In this document: in pieces, positions 1 to 12,310 of the stretch
Layout of the letters: each line of letters opens with the position of its first letter
How positions within the stretch are numbered: position 1 is the first letter of the stretch
NCBI RefSeq assembly: GCF_030818015.1
Contig: NZ_JAUSZX010000001.1
Coordinates: 1-64,000, forward strand
Direction of reading: 5' to 3'
DNA length: 64,000 bases
Source: Arthrobacter globiformis
GTDB taxonomy: Bacteria; Actinomycetota; Actinomycetes; Actinomycetales; Micrococcaceae
Notes under the pieces: generated by a model
The model's database searches: none
The model's input: the letters and a program-made list of their open reading frames with translations, nothing else
What the model was told of the DNA's origin: nothing
Program-made: the position numbers and the translations under genes

Positions 1-12
1 GCTTAAATGCGG

Positions 13-44
13 GAGAGCCCCGACCATGGCTGGTTGGGGCTCTC
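13..44 (-). terminator. Hairpin after the rRNA operon
   Basis: A 9-bp perfect stem (GAGAGCCCC at 13-21 with GGGGCTCTC at 36-44) and a 14-base loop lie just beyond the 3' end of the 5S gene. On the plus strand five T follow at 50-54; on the minus strand only a weak AT stretch follows. It can act in both directions and most likely ends the rRNA transcript. Confidence 0.6.
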
Positions 45-64
45 GACCGTTTTTCTAATGGTTG

Positions 65-182
65 TCCGGCGGTGACCTACTCTCCCACACCCTCCCGGGT
101 GCAGTACCATCGGCGCTGTGGGTCTTAGCTTCCGGGTTCGGAATGGGACCGGGCGTTTCCCCCACGCTATGACCGCCGTAAC
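65..182 (-). rRNA. rrf: 5S ribosomal RNA
   Basis: On the minus strand the sequence opens with TTACGGCGGTCATAGCG and closes with the matching GTCACCGCCGGAC, the terminal helix of 5S rRNA. The conserved CCCATTCCGAACCCGGAAG loop lies between them. The length of about 118 bases is normal. It is the last gene of a 16S-23S-5S operon; the end positions are good to a few bases. Confidence 0.95.
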
Positions 183-305
183 CCTTGCTCCTCCGCCGCG
201 GCCGGGCCGTGACGGGGAAATCTTTGTGGTTACAACCTTCCTGCCTGGTGAGGCAGGTGTGGTGTTGTTATTCAATTTTATCGGTTCTCAAGCAACGGGT
301 TTGTT

Positions 306-333
306 GGTTGGGAACCACATAGTGGACGCAAGC
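306..333 (-). other. 3' arm of the pre-23S processing stem
   Basis: In the 23S-5S spacer the minus strand reads GCTTGCGTCCACTATGTGG. This is complementary, with one G-U pair, to the block upstream of 23S at 3638-3668. The two arms bracket the whole 23S gene and would form the long stem expected for RNase III processing of the precursor. A weaker copy of the GTTGTTTGAGAAC box lies next to it at about 283-296. Confidence 0.6.
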
Positions 334-400
334 AGTCTTGTTATCTTTTTACCATCCCTGGTTGCAAACGCTTTTGAATCCGTTTGCGGGATGGTGTGTG

Positions 401-5567
<5,167 letters not shown>

Positions 5568-5721
5568 AGAAAAACAGACACAACCAACACCCCCGGAAAT
5601 AACAGGAACGAAGGCTGCACAAAATTTGAAACCAGCCAAAAACACCAGGCCACACCACGGGGGTGGGCAGCCCGGCAAATTCAACCAATTTAATAAAAAA
5701 TCGGTATCAACAAACTTGGCA

Positions 5722-5744
5722 CACTATTGAGTTCTCAAACAACA
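5722..5744 (-). promoter_or_regulatory. Conserved rRNA leader box (boxA-like)
   Basis: The minus strand reads TGTTGTTTGAGAACTCAATA. This is the leader element that actinobacteria carry upstream of 16S, thought to take part in antitermination or precursor processing. A near copy precedes 23S at 3647-3669 and a weaker one precedes 5S near 283-296. Confidence 0.6.
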
Positions 5745-5800
5745 GACACACCCGGCACCACCCAAACCAACGTTCAGGATCGCTCCGGAGCAACTTTTCA

Positions 5801-5829
5801 AACTTACCCGGTCCGGCGAAGCTTTGCAA
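5801..5829 (-). promoter_or_regulatory. rRNA operon promoter P2 (predicted)
   Basis: Minus-strand -35 TTGCAA (5824-5829), a 17-base spacer and -10 TAAGTT (5801-5806) match the sigma-70/HrdB layout. It lies about 235 bases upstream of 16S and is followed by the GC-rich start of the leader. Confidence 0.6.
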
Positions 5830-5964
5830 ATCAGCGTTTCCGCGAATTTCGCTTGCAGGGAGGTCCCCGGCCCGTCTGCGGCACACTGCTTAGTGCACCA
5901 TTTTTCAGGCTGTTTGAAAGGGGTCGGTCGCTATTTTTCCGCTTCAGCGGCGGCGACTCGAAAT

Positions 5965-5993
5965 ACTTTACAGGCCCAGGAGCGCGTATGCAA
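5965..5993 (-). promoter_or_regulatory. rRNA operon promoter P1 (predicted)
   Basis: Minus-strand -35 TTGCAT (5988-5993), exactly 17 bases of spacer and -10 TAAAGT (5965-5970). It sits about 160 bases upstream of P2, giving the tandem arrangement usual for rRNA operons. Confidence 0.55.
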
Positions 5994-6134
5994 ACCAGCT
6001 CCGATGGCATCGGAGAACCCGTCATTCCGGGGAAAACAGGTTCCAACCGCCGAAAAAGAGGGACCGACGTCGTAATTCGATCCTGTGCGCTCCATCACGC
6101 CCGGGCCCCACGCAAAAAAGAGCCACTAACGCAA

Positions 6135-6170
6135 AGGAGGGCCGGCAACCATATGGTTGCCGGCCCTCCT
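6135..6170 (-). terminator. Terminator of the L28-L33-S14 unit
   Basis: A perfect 36-bp palindrome: arms AGGAGGGCCGGCAACC and its complement around ATAT. It begins 28 bases beyond the rpsN stop codon. A run of six T follows on the minus strand at 6114-6119. It separates the ribosomal protein genes from the rRNA promoters that lie in the same direction. Confidence 0.8.
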
Positions 6171-6197
6171 CAAGCAGCTGGAATCAGCGGTGCTGGA

Positions 6198-6503
6198 TTA
6201 CCAGGAAGACTTGGTGATGCCCGGGAGCTCGCCGCGGTGAGCCATGTCGCGGAAGCGAACACGGGAGATACCAAACTTCTGGAAGGTACCGCGCGGACGG
6301 CCGTCGATGATGTCGCGGTTACGCAGACGGATCGGGGAGGCGTTGCGGGGCAGCTTCTGCAGGCCGAGGCGTGCAGCTTCGCGTGCTTCGTCAGTCGCGT
6401 TCGGGTCAACCAGGGTCTTCTTCAGCTCGAGGCGCTTAGCAGCGTAACGCTCAACGATGACCTTGCGCTGCTCGTTGCGAGCAATCTTGGACTTCTTAGC
6501 CAT
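6198..6503 (-). CDS. rpsN: 30S ribosomal protein S14, zinc-independent type
   Basis: The 101-residue product begins [14 protein letters not shown] and contains the S14 core around [12 protein letters not shown] and [19 protein letters not shown]. It is the long S14 form and has no cysteine, so it lacks the CxxC zinc ribbon of the short form. It would sit in the head of the 30S subunit. It starts 4 bases after the rpmG stop and closes a three-gene unit rpmB-rpmG-rpsN, followed by a perfect-palindrome terminator. All three proteins are of the cysteine-free type. In mycobacteria and streptomycetes such sets replace zinc-binding paralogues under zinc limitation; whether that applies here is inference. 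Confidence 0.95.
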   Translation of the reverse strand: MAKKSKIARNEQRKVIVERYAAKRLELKKTLVDPNATDEAREAARLGLQKLPRNASPIRLRNRDIIDGRPRGTFQKFGISRVRFRDMAHRGELPGITKSSW

Positions 6504-6507
6504 GTGT

Positions 6508-6675
6508 TTAGCGCTCCTCTCGGAATTCGACGTGCTGGCGGATCTTGGGGTCGTACTTCTTCAGGACCAGGCGGTCCGGATCGTTACGACGGTTCTTGCG
6601 GGTTACGTAGGTGTAACCCGTGCCCGCGGTCGACTTGAGCTTGATGATCGGACGTACGTCCTTGTCCTTTGCCAC
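6508..6675 (-). CDS. rpmG: 50S ribosomal protein L33
   Basis: The 55-residue product begins with GTG (read [17 protein letters not shown]) and continues with [18 protein letters not shown] and [16 protein letters not shown], which is L33. No cysteine is present, so this is the zinc-independent form. The GTG start shares its first base with the last base of the rpmB stop codon (TAGTG), so the two genes are translationally coupled. It is a 50S protein near the E site. Confidence 0.93.
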   Translation of the reverse strand: MAKDKDVRPIIKLKSTAGTGYTYVTRKNRRNDPDRLVLKKYDPKIRQHVEFREER

Positions 6676-6911
6676 TAGAGCTTCACTCCTCGTGCCAGGA
6701 TGTCGGCGACGACAACGTCAATGCCGCGTACGTCGATGGTCTTGATGCCCTTTGCAGAGACCTGCAGAGTGACATTGCGGCGCAGGGACGGAACCCAGTA
6801 GCGCTTCTTCTGGATGTTCGGGTCGAACCGGCGCTTGTTGCGGCGGTGCGAGTGCGAAATGCTGTGTCCAAAGCCCGGCTCGGCTCCGGTCACCTGGCAG
6901 TGTGCTGCCAT
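6675..6911 (-). CDS. rpmB: 50S ribosomal protein L28
   Basis: The 78-residue product begins [19 protein letters not shown] and continues [18 protein letters not shown], typical of L28. The zinc form has CxxC near the N-terminus; here a single Cys5 is followed by QVT, so zinc binding is lost. It is the first gene of the three-gene unit and has a good ribosome site (AGAGGAGAG) about 6 bases upstream of ATG. Confidence 0.94.
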   Translation of the reverse strand: MAAHCQVTGAEPGFGHSISHSHRRNKRRFDPNIQKKRYWVPSLRRNVTLQVSAKGIKTIDVRGIDVVVADILARGVKL

Positions 6912-7419
6912 GACGACTCTCCTCTGAAAAAATGAATGAAACGGCTGGCAGAGTTCTGCTTCACCGTGCGGCAGGCGGCGTCCGCATCCAGCCTCAGGCG
7001 TCCGCGCGTTTCAACACCGGCGAACCGGGTTTACTGCGGCGGAATACGATGAGCCACGAACACTTGGCAATGGAAGCCACTGCGAAGTGCCGGGATACTG
7101 GGCGAATACAGGAATGCACGCAACTTGAGCCCCTAACTACCGGCCCCCGGGACTGTCAATACTGCCAACAGCCACCGCAAACCGGAGCAATTGCACACGC
7201 TCCGCGCCACCTAGCGCCAACCAAGTCTACGAGACACGCGAATTAAAGACCAATCCGGCGGGCAAACGGTGTATGGGGCCCCGTGGACCGGCGGCCCTCC
7301 GGCCGTCCCGCCGTCCCGCCGTCGAGAGGGCCTCCCTCGAGCGGGCCTCCCTCCCAAGACATATCCGTAAAGAAGGCTCCTCACAGCAAAGTCAAAGACT
7401 CGGGGCGGAATCTGGAGCC
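6912..7419. other. Intergenic region upstream of rpmB and the flavoprotein operon
   Basis: 508 bases between two divergent units. A minus-strand TTGACA is present near 7152-7157 without a convincing -10 at the right distance. I looked for a palindromic AT-rich Zur site next to rpmB and found only the non-palindromic TGAAAAAATGAATGAAA at 6925-6941. The stretch 7300-7360 is GC-rich with short CCGTCC and GGGCCTCCCTC duplications. Confidence 0.4.
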
Positions 7420-8886
7420 ATGAACACACAGCTCTTGCCCTCCCCCGGGACCGGCACCCCGACGCGTCCGGCCCACGGGCCTGCTCCGGTTCGGGAGACC
7501 GGCCGCTTCGCCGGCCAGCACCGGCGCAGGCTCCTCCGCGCCGATGCCCTGGCCGTGACGGCCTGGTCCTCGTTGGCCGCTTCGGTTGCGCTTTGGCTTG
7601 CCGACGGCGGCCTGGCGGCGTCGTCCTCGCCGGCCGGAATGATCACGGCGCTGGGCATTGTTGCCGGCCTTGCCGGCATGGACCTCGTGCTGCTCATGCT
7701 GCTGCTGGCCGCCAGGATCCCGTTCATCGACAGCGCGGTGGGGCATGACCGGGCGCTGGAGTTTCACCGGAAGCTGGGGAAACCCTCGCTGTACCTGCTG
7801 CTGGCCCACGGCCTCCTCATCGCGGTGGGCTACGGCATGGCAGAAGGGCTCGACCCGGTCAGCGAAGCTGCGGCGCTCTGGGTGCTGGTGCCCGACATGT
7901 GGCTCGCGTTCATCTCCCTGGCACTCTTCATCGCGGTTGTTGTCACGTCCCTGGTGGCGGTCCGCCGGCGCTTCCCGTACGAATTCTGGTACGCCGTGCA
8001 CCTGCTCACCTATGCTGCGGTGCTCGCCTCGCTGCCGCATCAGTTCAGCGTGGGCGGGCTGTTCGCCGTGGGCACCTGGCAGCGCTGGTACTGGCTGGCC
8101 ATCTGCATCGCCACAGGGGCCGCCCTGCTGTACTACCGGATCATCCAGCCTGTGCGGGCAACCTTCAGGCATCAACTCACAGTTGAGCGCGTCACCTCTG
8201 TGGCCCCAGGGGTGGTCAACATCGAAATGAGCGGCCTGCAGCTAGGTTCGCTGGCCGGCAACGGCGGGCGGTTCTTCATCTGGCGCTTCCTCGCCCCGGG
8301 GCTGTGGTGGCATCCGCATCCGTTCAGCCTGTCTGCGGAGCCGATGCGGACCGGGCCTGATGGGCACGGGAGAGTGCGGATCACGGTTCGTGATCTCGGC
8401 CGGGGATCGGCGCAACTGCTGAGGCTGCGGCGCGGAACGAAGGTCGCCGTAGAAGGGCCGTACGGACTCTTCAGTTCAGCCGCGCGCAGCAAGGACCGTG
8501 TGGTGATGATCGGCGCCGGCATCGGTATTACGCCGTTGCGGGCCCTCCTGGAGAACACCCCTTTCGCCCCCGGCCAGGCGACGGTTCTGCTCCGCGGGCA
8601 CAGCAACCAGGAGCTCTACCTGGGCGAGGAAATTCTCGAACTGTGCCGGCAGCGCGGCGCCACCCTGTTCCACCTGACCGGCGGACGGGACCCCGGCTCA
8701 CCTGACAGCTGGCTTCCGGCCGCCGAGCACCGCGCCGGGTACTCGCTGGAGGACTACGTTCCGGAAATCGCCCACGCCGACGTCTATGTATGCGGGCCCT
8801 CACGGTGGGCGGGCAGCGTCCTGAAGGCTGCCCGCGCCGCTGGCGTCCATGAAGATCAGCTCCATCACGAAAGGTTCGACTGGTGA
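7420..8886 (+). CDS. Ferric-reductase-like transmembrane flavoprotein (FAD/NAD reductase)
   Basis: The 488-residue protein joins about six membrane segments (residues 45-245) to a cytoplasmic ferredoxin-reductase-type module (about 255-488). Membrane histidines occur in EFHRKLG, LLAHGLL, YAVHLLTY and LPHQ and suit heme b binding, as in the ferric reductase/NOX group. The flavin domain shows HPFSLS for FAD, GPYGLF, then IGAGIGITPLRAL and VYVCGP for the pyridine nucleotide. It should pass electrons from NAD(P)H across the membrane. The chosen ATG has GGAG five bases upstream; the frame is open further upstream, but that part is arginine-rich and low complexity. The stop overlaps the FMN-binding gene and apbE follows, so the three form one unit. 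Confidence 0.85.
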   Translation: MNTQLLPSPGTGTPTRPAHGPAPVRETGRFAGQHRRRLLRADALAVTAWSSLAASVALWLADGGLAASSSPAGMITALGIVAGLAGMDLVLLMLLLAARIPFIDSAVGHDRALEFHRKLGKPSLYLLLAHGLLIAVGYGMAEGLDPVSEAAALWVLVPDMWLAFISLALFIAVVVTSLVAVRRRFPYEFWYAVHLLTYAAVLASLPHQFSVGGLFAVGTWQRWYWLAICIATGAALLYYRIIQPVRATFRHQLTVERVTSVAPGVVNIEMSGLQLGSLAGNGGRFFIWRFLAPGLWWHPHPFSLSAEPMRTGPDGHGRVRITVRDLGRGSAQLLRLRRGTKVAVEGPYGLFSSAARSKDRVVMIGAGIGITPLRALLENTPFAPGQATVLLRGHSNQELYLGEEILELCRQRGATLFHLTGGRDPGSPDSWLPAAEHRAGYSLEDYVPEIAHADVYVCGPSRWAGSVLKAARAAGVHEDQLHHERFDW

Positions 8887-9419
8887 GAATCAGAGCTGCA
8901 GTTTCAGCCGCCTTGGCTTCGGCCGGCATCCTCCTGGTCGGCTGGCAATCAGGTGTCCATGTGGCCGATACACGCAGCGCGGTTGCGGCCGCAGCAACGG
9001 GAAATCAGGCTTCGGAGGCGGGAACCACGGACAACAGCGGCACCGGATCATCAACATCGTCCGGGACGACAGGCAGCTTGGGAGCGACGGGCGCATCCGG
9101 CGCGGCGGGAGCCGCTGGCGCCGCCGGTGCGGCGGCCAAGGCCGGCGGCACTTACGACGGCGATGCGGTCCAGACCCGATTCGGCACCGTGCAGGTCCAG
9201 ATCACCGTAAAGGCCGGGCAGATCACCGACGTCACGGCGCTGAAACTCACCGACGCCGAGGGCCGGTCCGTGCAGATCAGCAATTACGCCGCCCCCATTC
9301 TTCGCAGCGAAGTGCTCCAAGCACAGTCCGCCAACGTTCAGACCGTGGGTGGCGCGACCGTGACCAGCGACGCCTACCTCACCTCCCTCCAGGCGGCCCT
9401 TGATGCAGCAAACCTCTGA
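8883..9419 (+). CDS. Secreted FMN-binding domain protein
   Basis: The 178-residue product has an N-terminal hydrophobic export segment (about 5-22), a Gly/Ala/Ser/Thr-rich linker (35-92) and a C-terminal FMN_bind domain (93-178). The motif VGGATVTS puts Thr159 in the place where ApbE attaches FMN through a phosphoester bond in the RnfG/NqrC-type family. The start is GTG, overlapping the preceding TGA. The flanking membrane reductase and ApbE indicate that this is an extracytoplasmic flavin carrier fed by the reductase. Covalent attachment is inferred from the motif and neighbours. Confidence 0.85.
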   Translation: MRIRAAVSAALASAGILLVGWQSGVHVADTRSAVAAAATGNQASEAGTTDNSGTGSSTSSGTTGSLGATGASGAAGAAGAAGAAAKAGGTYDGDAVQTRFGTVQVQITVKAGQITDVTALKLTDAEGRSVQISNYAAPILRSEVLQAQSANVQTVGGATVTSDAYLTSLQAALDAANL

Positions 9420-10218
9420 GACCACCCACCGCCTCCGGGCCCGGACTTTTACCTGCATGGGGACCGTCATCAGCCTGACTGTCCCCGCGGACGCGCACAA
9501 AGCACCCCAGGCTGCGGCTGATGAGCTGGAAGCGGCGACCGCCGTCGTCGAACGCCTTTTCACTGAACTGGACAGCATCTTCAGCCTCTACCGCCCCGGT
9601 TCGGAGGCGAGCAGGCTGGTGCGCGGCGAACTCGCGCTGCCGGAGGCTTCCGCGGAAATGCGGGCGCTATATGAGGAGGCGGCCGAGTGGAGGCTCCTCA
9701 CGGAGGGTGCGTTCACGCCGGAACGTCCGGACGGGGCGCTGGATCTCTCCGGAATCGTCAAGGGGCACGCCATCAGGGAAGCCGGCATGTCGCTGGTGGC
9801 GCTCGGGATGGCCAACTGGTGCCTAAACGCCGGCGGGGACGTGCTTGTCAGCGGCTCCCCCAATCCCGGCACCGATGTGCCCTGGCGGGCGGGGATTGTC
9901 GATCCGGCGGACCGGAGGACCCTGCTGGCCGGTTTCCCGCTGGGGGGAAAGACGGCCGACGGGGGGACCCGGGCGGCGCTGGCCACCTCCGGTTCCGCTG
10001 AACGCGGGGATCATATCTGGAGCGTCACGGCCGGAGCCGCGGAATTCCGGCAGGTCTCCGTGGCCGCAGCGGATGTGGTCACCGCCGATGTGCTGGCAAC
10101 CGCGATCGTGGCCGGCGGGGTCCCCATGCTCAACCGCGGCACCGCCATGTGGGACATCGAGGCGCTGGCCGTAGGTGCAAATGGCGGGCTGCTGGCGACG
10201 GGTGGGTTCCGGCGGTAG
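9403..10218 (+). CDS. apbE: FAD:protein FMN transferase (ApbE)
   Basis: The 271-residue product has the ApbE pattern: MGTVISLTVPAD near the N-terminus, LDLSGIVKGHAIREAG, CLNAGGDVLVSG, and the metal/flavin motif region ADVVTADVLATAIVAGG near the C-terminus. ApbE transfers FMN from FAD to a threonine of the target protein. The gene overlaps the 3' end of the FMN-binding gene by 17 bases. ATG at 9403 is preferred over the TTG just before it. No lipobox or clear signal peptide is visible. Confidence 0.88.
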   Translation: MQQTSETTHRLRARTFTCMGTVISLTVPADAHKAPQAAADELEAATAVVERLFTELDSIFSLYRPGSEASRLVRGELALPEASAEMRALYEEAAEWRLLTEGAFTPERPDGALDLSGIVKGHAIREAGMSLVALGMANWCLNAGGDVLVSGSPNPGTDVPWRAGIVDPADRRTLLAGFPLGGKTADGGTRAALATSGSAERGDHIWSVTAGAAEFRQVSVAAADVVTADVLATAIVAGGVPMLNRGTAMWDIEALAVGANGGLLATGGFRR

Positions 10219-10242
10219 TTTCGGCTCGCACCGGGATCGAAT

Positions 10243-10261
10243 CGGGCGGCGGGCCCGCCCG
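10243..10261. terminator. Hairpin between convergent genes
   Basis: CGGGCGG (10243-10249) and CCGCCCG (10255-10261) form a stem with a five-base loop, between the apbE stop and the stop of the convergent hydrolase. There is no T-tract, so its strength is uncertain. Confidence 0.35.
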
Positions 10262-11023
10262 CTAGAGCCGGGAGAGCTGGGCGTACCTGGGCCGGAGGTT
10301 GTCGCCGGAGGACTTGCCCGTGACCCGCCGGACCACCCACGGCGCGGCAAATTCCCGGACCCAGCGGGCGTTAGCCCTTAGCGCCTCCGCCTTGCTGAGC
10401 TCCGGGACGGGGGTCATCGGCGGAACCTCGATGGAGTGCTCGTGTTCGAGGACCGTCAGGACGCGCTTGGCCATGTTGGCGTGGCCGGCGGCGGACATGT
10501 GCATCCGGTCCTTCGCCCACATGCCCCAGTCGTAGTATTCGTTGAAGCGCCAGTAGTCCACCAGCAGGGCTCCGTGGTCCCCGGCGATGCCACGCACCAG
10601 TTCGTTGTAGATGGCCGTACGCCCCCTCATGGTGCCGAAGACCTTCGAGCCCCGCGCGTCGAAGCCCGTGAACAGCACCACGGTGGCGCCCGCGGCCGCG
10701 AGCTTCCCCACGGCTTTTTCGTAGTCCGCGAGCAGGTCGTCGATGTCGATCTTGGGCCGGAGAATGTCGTTGGCGCCCGCGTAGAGGGTCACCAGCGTGG
10801 GATTGAGCGCGATGGCGGCGTCCACCTGCTCGTCCAGGATCTGCCGCAGCTTGCGGCCGCGGATGGCGAGGTTGGCGTAGCCGAAGCAGGGGTCAGCCGC
10901 GGCCAGCTGCTCCGCCACCCGGTCAGCCCAGCCGCGGACCCCGTTGGGCCGCGTCGGGTCGTCGTCGCCCACGCCCTCTGTGAAGGAATCTCCGAGGGCG
11001 ACGTAGCGGGCCGTGAAATCCAT
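10262..11023 (-). CDS. SGNH/GDSL-family hydrolase (first paralogue)
   Basis: The 253-residue protein has the SGNH blocks: ALGDSFTEG with Ser13, the GANDIL block (oxyanion Asn), and DRMHMSAAGH with the Asp-His pair. These enzymes are usually esterases or acetyl-hydrolases; no substrate can be named. There is no signal peptide, so it is probably cytoplasmic. A closely similar paralogue lies on the same strand at 12311-13135, sharing GDSFTEGVGD, NGVRGWADRVAE and YANLAIR. The internal ATG at 11023 gives the family's usual N-terminus; the frame extends 11 codons upstream to a TTG. Confidence 0.8.
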   Translation of the reverse strand: MDFTARYVALGDSFTEGVGDDDPTRPNGVRGWADRVAEQLAAADPCFGYANLAIRGRKLRQILDEQVDAAIALNPTLVTLYAGANDILRPKIDIDDLLADYEKAVGKLAAAGATVVLFTGFDARGSKVFGTMRGRTAIYNELVRGIAGDHGALLVDYWRFNEYYDWGMWAKDRMHMSAAGHANMAKRVLTVLEHEHSIEVPPMTPVPELSKAEALRANARWVREFAAPWVVRRVTGKSSGDNLRPRYAQLSRL

Positions 11024-11095
11024 GGGAGCAAGTCTGCCACCCGTTGCCGGGAGCAACCAAGACAGCTCCGCGGTGCAGGTGTTGCCTGGGTGCTG

Positions 11096-11581
11096 CTACT
11101 GCTGCCGCTCGCGGAGAATCCAGTGATTGCCGTCCAGGCGGGCCACAATCTTTTCGCCGATGCGGGCGAGGTCCGCAACATCACGCTCTGTCAGGGCATC
11201 GAGAAACAGCGAGCGCACGGATTCGACGTGGCCGGGCGCCAGCTCCACGATGGTGGACATGCCCTCTTCGGTGAGGTGTGCGGTGGTGACGCGGGCATCG
11301 CCGGGATGTGGCCGGCGTTCCACCCAGCCGCGGTTCTGGAGCTTGGTGACCACATGGGAGAGCCGGGACAGGGAGGCGCTGGTCCGTGCCGCCAGCTCGC
11401 TCATCGGCAGGAAGCGCCCGTCGGCCTCGGAGAGCATCGCCAGCACGTTGTAGTCGAACAGCGACACCTTGCCGGCGGCATGCAGCTGGGTATCAAGCGA
11501 CGCGGGCAGCATGGTGTTGATGCTCAGCAGGGCAAGCCATGCCCGGCGTTCATTGGCGTTGAGCCAGCGCGGTTCGGTCAT
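11096..11581 (-). CDS. MarR-family transcriptional regulator
   Basis: The 161-residue protein has a winged helix-turn-helix with LSEADGRFLPMSELAARTSA and SLSRLSHVVTKLQNRGWVER followed by the wing motif PGDARVTTAHLTEEG, typical of MarR. It is divergent from the YciI gene at 11680, with a perfect 5+5 palindrome (CTTGA-N4-TCAAG) at 11606-11619 between them. It probably represses itself and perhaps the YciI gene. The ligand is unknown. Confidence 0.85.
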   Translation of the reverse strand: MTEPRWLNANERRAWLALLSINTMLPASLDTQLHAAGKVSLFDYNVLAMLSEADGRFLPMSELAARTSASLSRLSHVVTKLQNRGWVERRPHPGDARVTTAHLTEEGMSTIVELAPGHVESVRSLFLDALTERDVADLARIGEKIVARLDGNHWILRERQQ

Positions 11582-11605
11582 TACTCCATCCTAGGAGAAC
11601 TGACG

Positions 11606-11619
11606 CTTGACGGTTCAAG
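11606..11619. promoter_or_regulatory. Putative MarR operator
   Basis: CTTGACGGTTCAAG is a palindrome with five-base arms and a four-base centre. It lies 25 bases upstream of the marR start and 61 bases upstream of the divergent YciI gene. Size and position fit a MarR dimer site. Confidence 0.5.
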
Positions 11620-11679
11620 GCCGGTTCCGGCGGCGGCGAGTCGCCGGGCGGCCAAGGCTCTGGCGGTAGGCTGGCCGTC

Positions 11680-11964
11680 ATGTACGTAGTTTCCCTGACC
11701 TACAAAGTTGCCCAAGAGATCGTGGACCAGCACCTGGATGCCCACGTGGACTGGCTGAAGGGTGCCTTTGACGAAGGCGTCTTCATCGCCGCCGGGCGCA
11801 AGGTTCCGCGCACGGGAGGCGTGCTTCTCTCCAAGGCCGACCGTCCCACACTCGACGGGTCCTTGGCCAAGGACCCGTTCAACGTGCACGGCATAGCCGA
11901 CTTCGACGTCATGGAGTTCGCCGCAAACCGCACTGCGCCGGGGTTCGAGAACCTGCTGGACTAG
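11680..11964 (+). CDS. YciI family protein
   Basis: The 94-residue protein begins MYVVSLTYKV and has the small ferredoxin-like fold of YciI proteins, with His22 and Asp24 in the usual acid-base positions. GRKVPRTGGVLLSKAD and DPFNVHGIADFDVMEF are family-like blocks. Its role is unknown. A -10-like TAGGCT lies seven bases upstream of the ATG with no Shine-Dalgarno, so the mRNA may be leaderless. It is divergent from the MarR regulator. Confidence 0.8.
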   Translation: MYVVSLTYKVAQEIVDQHLDAHVDWLKGAFDEGVFIAAGRKVPRTGGVLLSKADRPTLDGSLAKDPFNVHGIADFDVMEFAANRTAPGFENLLD

Positions 11965-11991
11965 CTCGGGCAGCAGAACTAGCCCACCTTT

Positions 11992-12020
11992 GAGGCCCCG
12001 GACGCGCTGCCCGGGGCCTC
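11992..12020. terminator. GC-rich hairpin after the YciI gene
   Basis: GAGGCCCCGG and CCGGGGCCTC form a perfect 10-bp stem with a nine-base loop. It ends the YciI transcript and overlaps the last codon of the ABC-ATPase relic on the other strand. There is no T-tract. Confidence 0.5.
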
Positions 12021-12237
12021 AACAGGCGGAATGCGGGTCCAACGTTGCCGCGCCGCCGTTGCCGCCTTCACCTGCCGAGCGGAATTTGAGGTGCTCCGGC
12101 CGGATGGAGACGGCATAGTTTTCGCCTTGGACTCCGCGGTCTACAACCCGTGCCGTACCCAGCCCGCCAAGGTCCACCAGGGCCTCGATGCCGTTGCGTT
12201 CCAGCACGGTGCAGGGAATGAAGTCAGTGCCGCAACA
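12019..12237 (-). pseudogene. Relic of an ABC transporter ATPase C-terminus
   Basis: Only about 70 codons remain. They read GTDFIPCTVLERNGIEAL, then VDLGGLGTARVVDRG and YAVSIRPEHLKF, the C-terminal TOBE-type region of MalK/PotA-like ABC ATPases. An in-frame TAG lies directly upstream and no Walker motifs occur nearby, so the ATPase domain has been lost. It is most likely a deletion remnant lying between the YciI gene and the second SGNH hydrolase. Confidence 0.55.
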
Positions 12238-12310
12238 CTAGCTGTGATGTTGCACACAAGTCAACGGTTGATTACAGGGGCACCAGTCAAGCCGCTAATC
12301 GGGAGGAGCC

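Noticed and set aside
6912..7000. Zur-binding site upstream of rpmB
   Set aside because: The AT-rich TGAAAAAATGAATGAAA stretch is not a palindrome and matches the known Zur boxes poorly.
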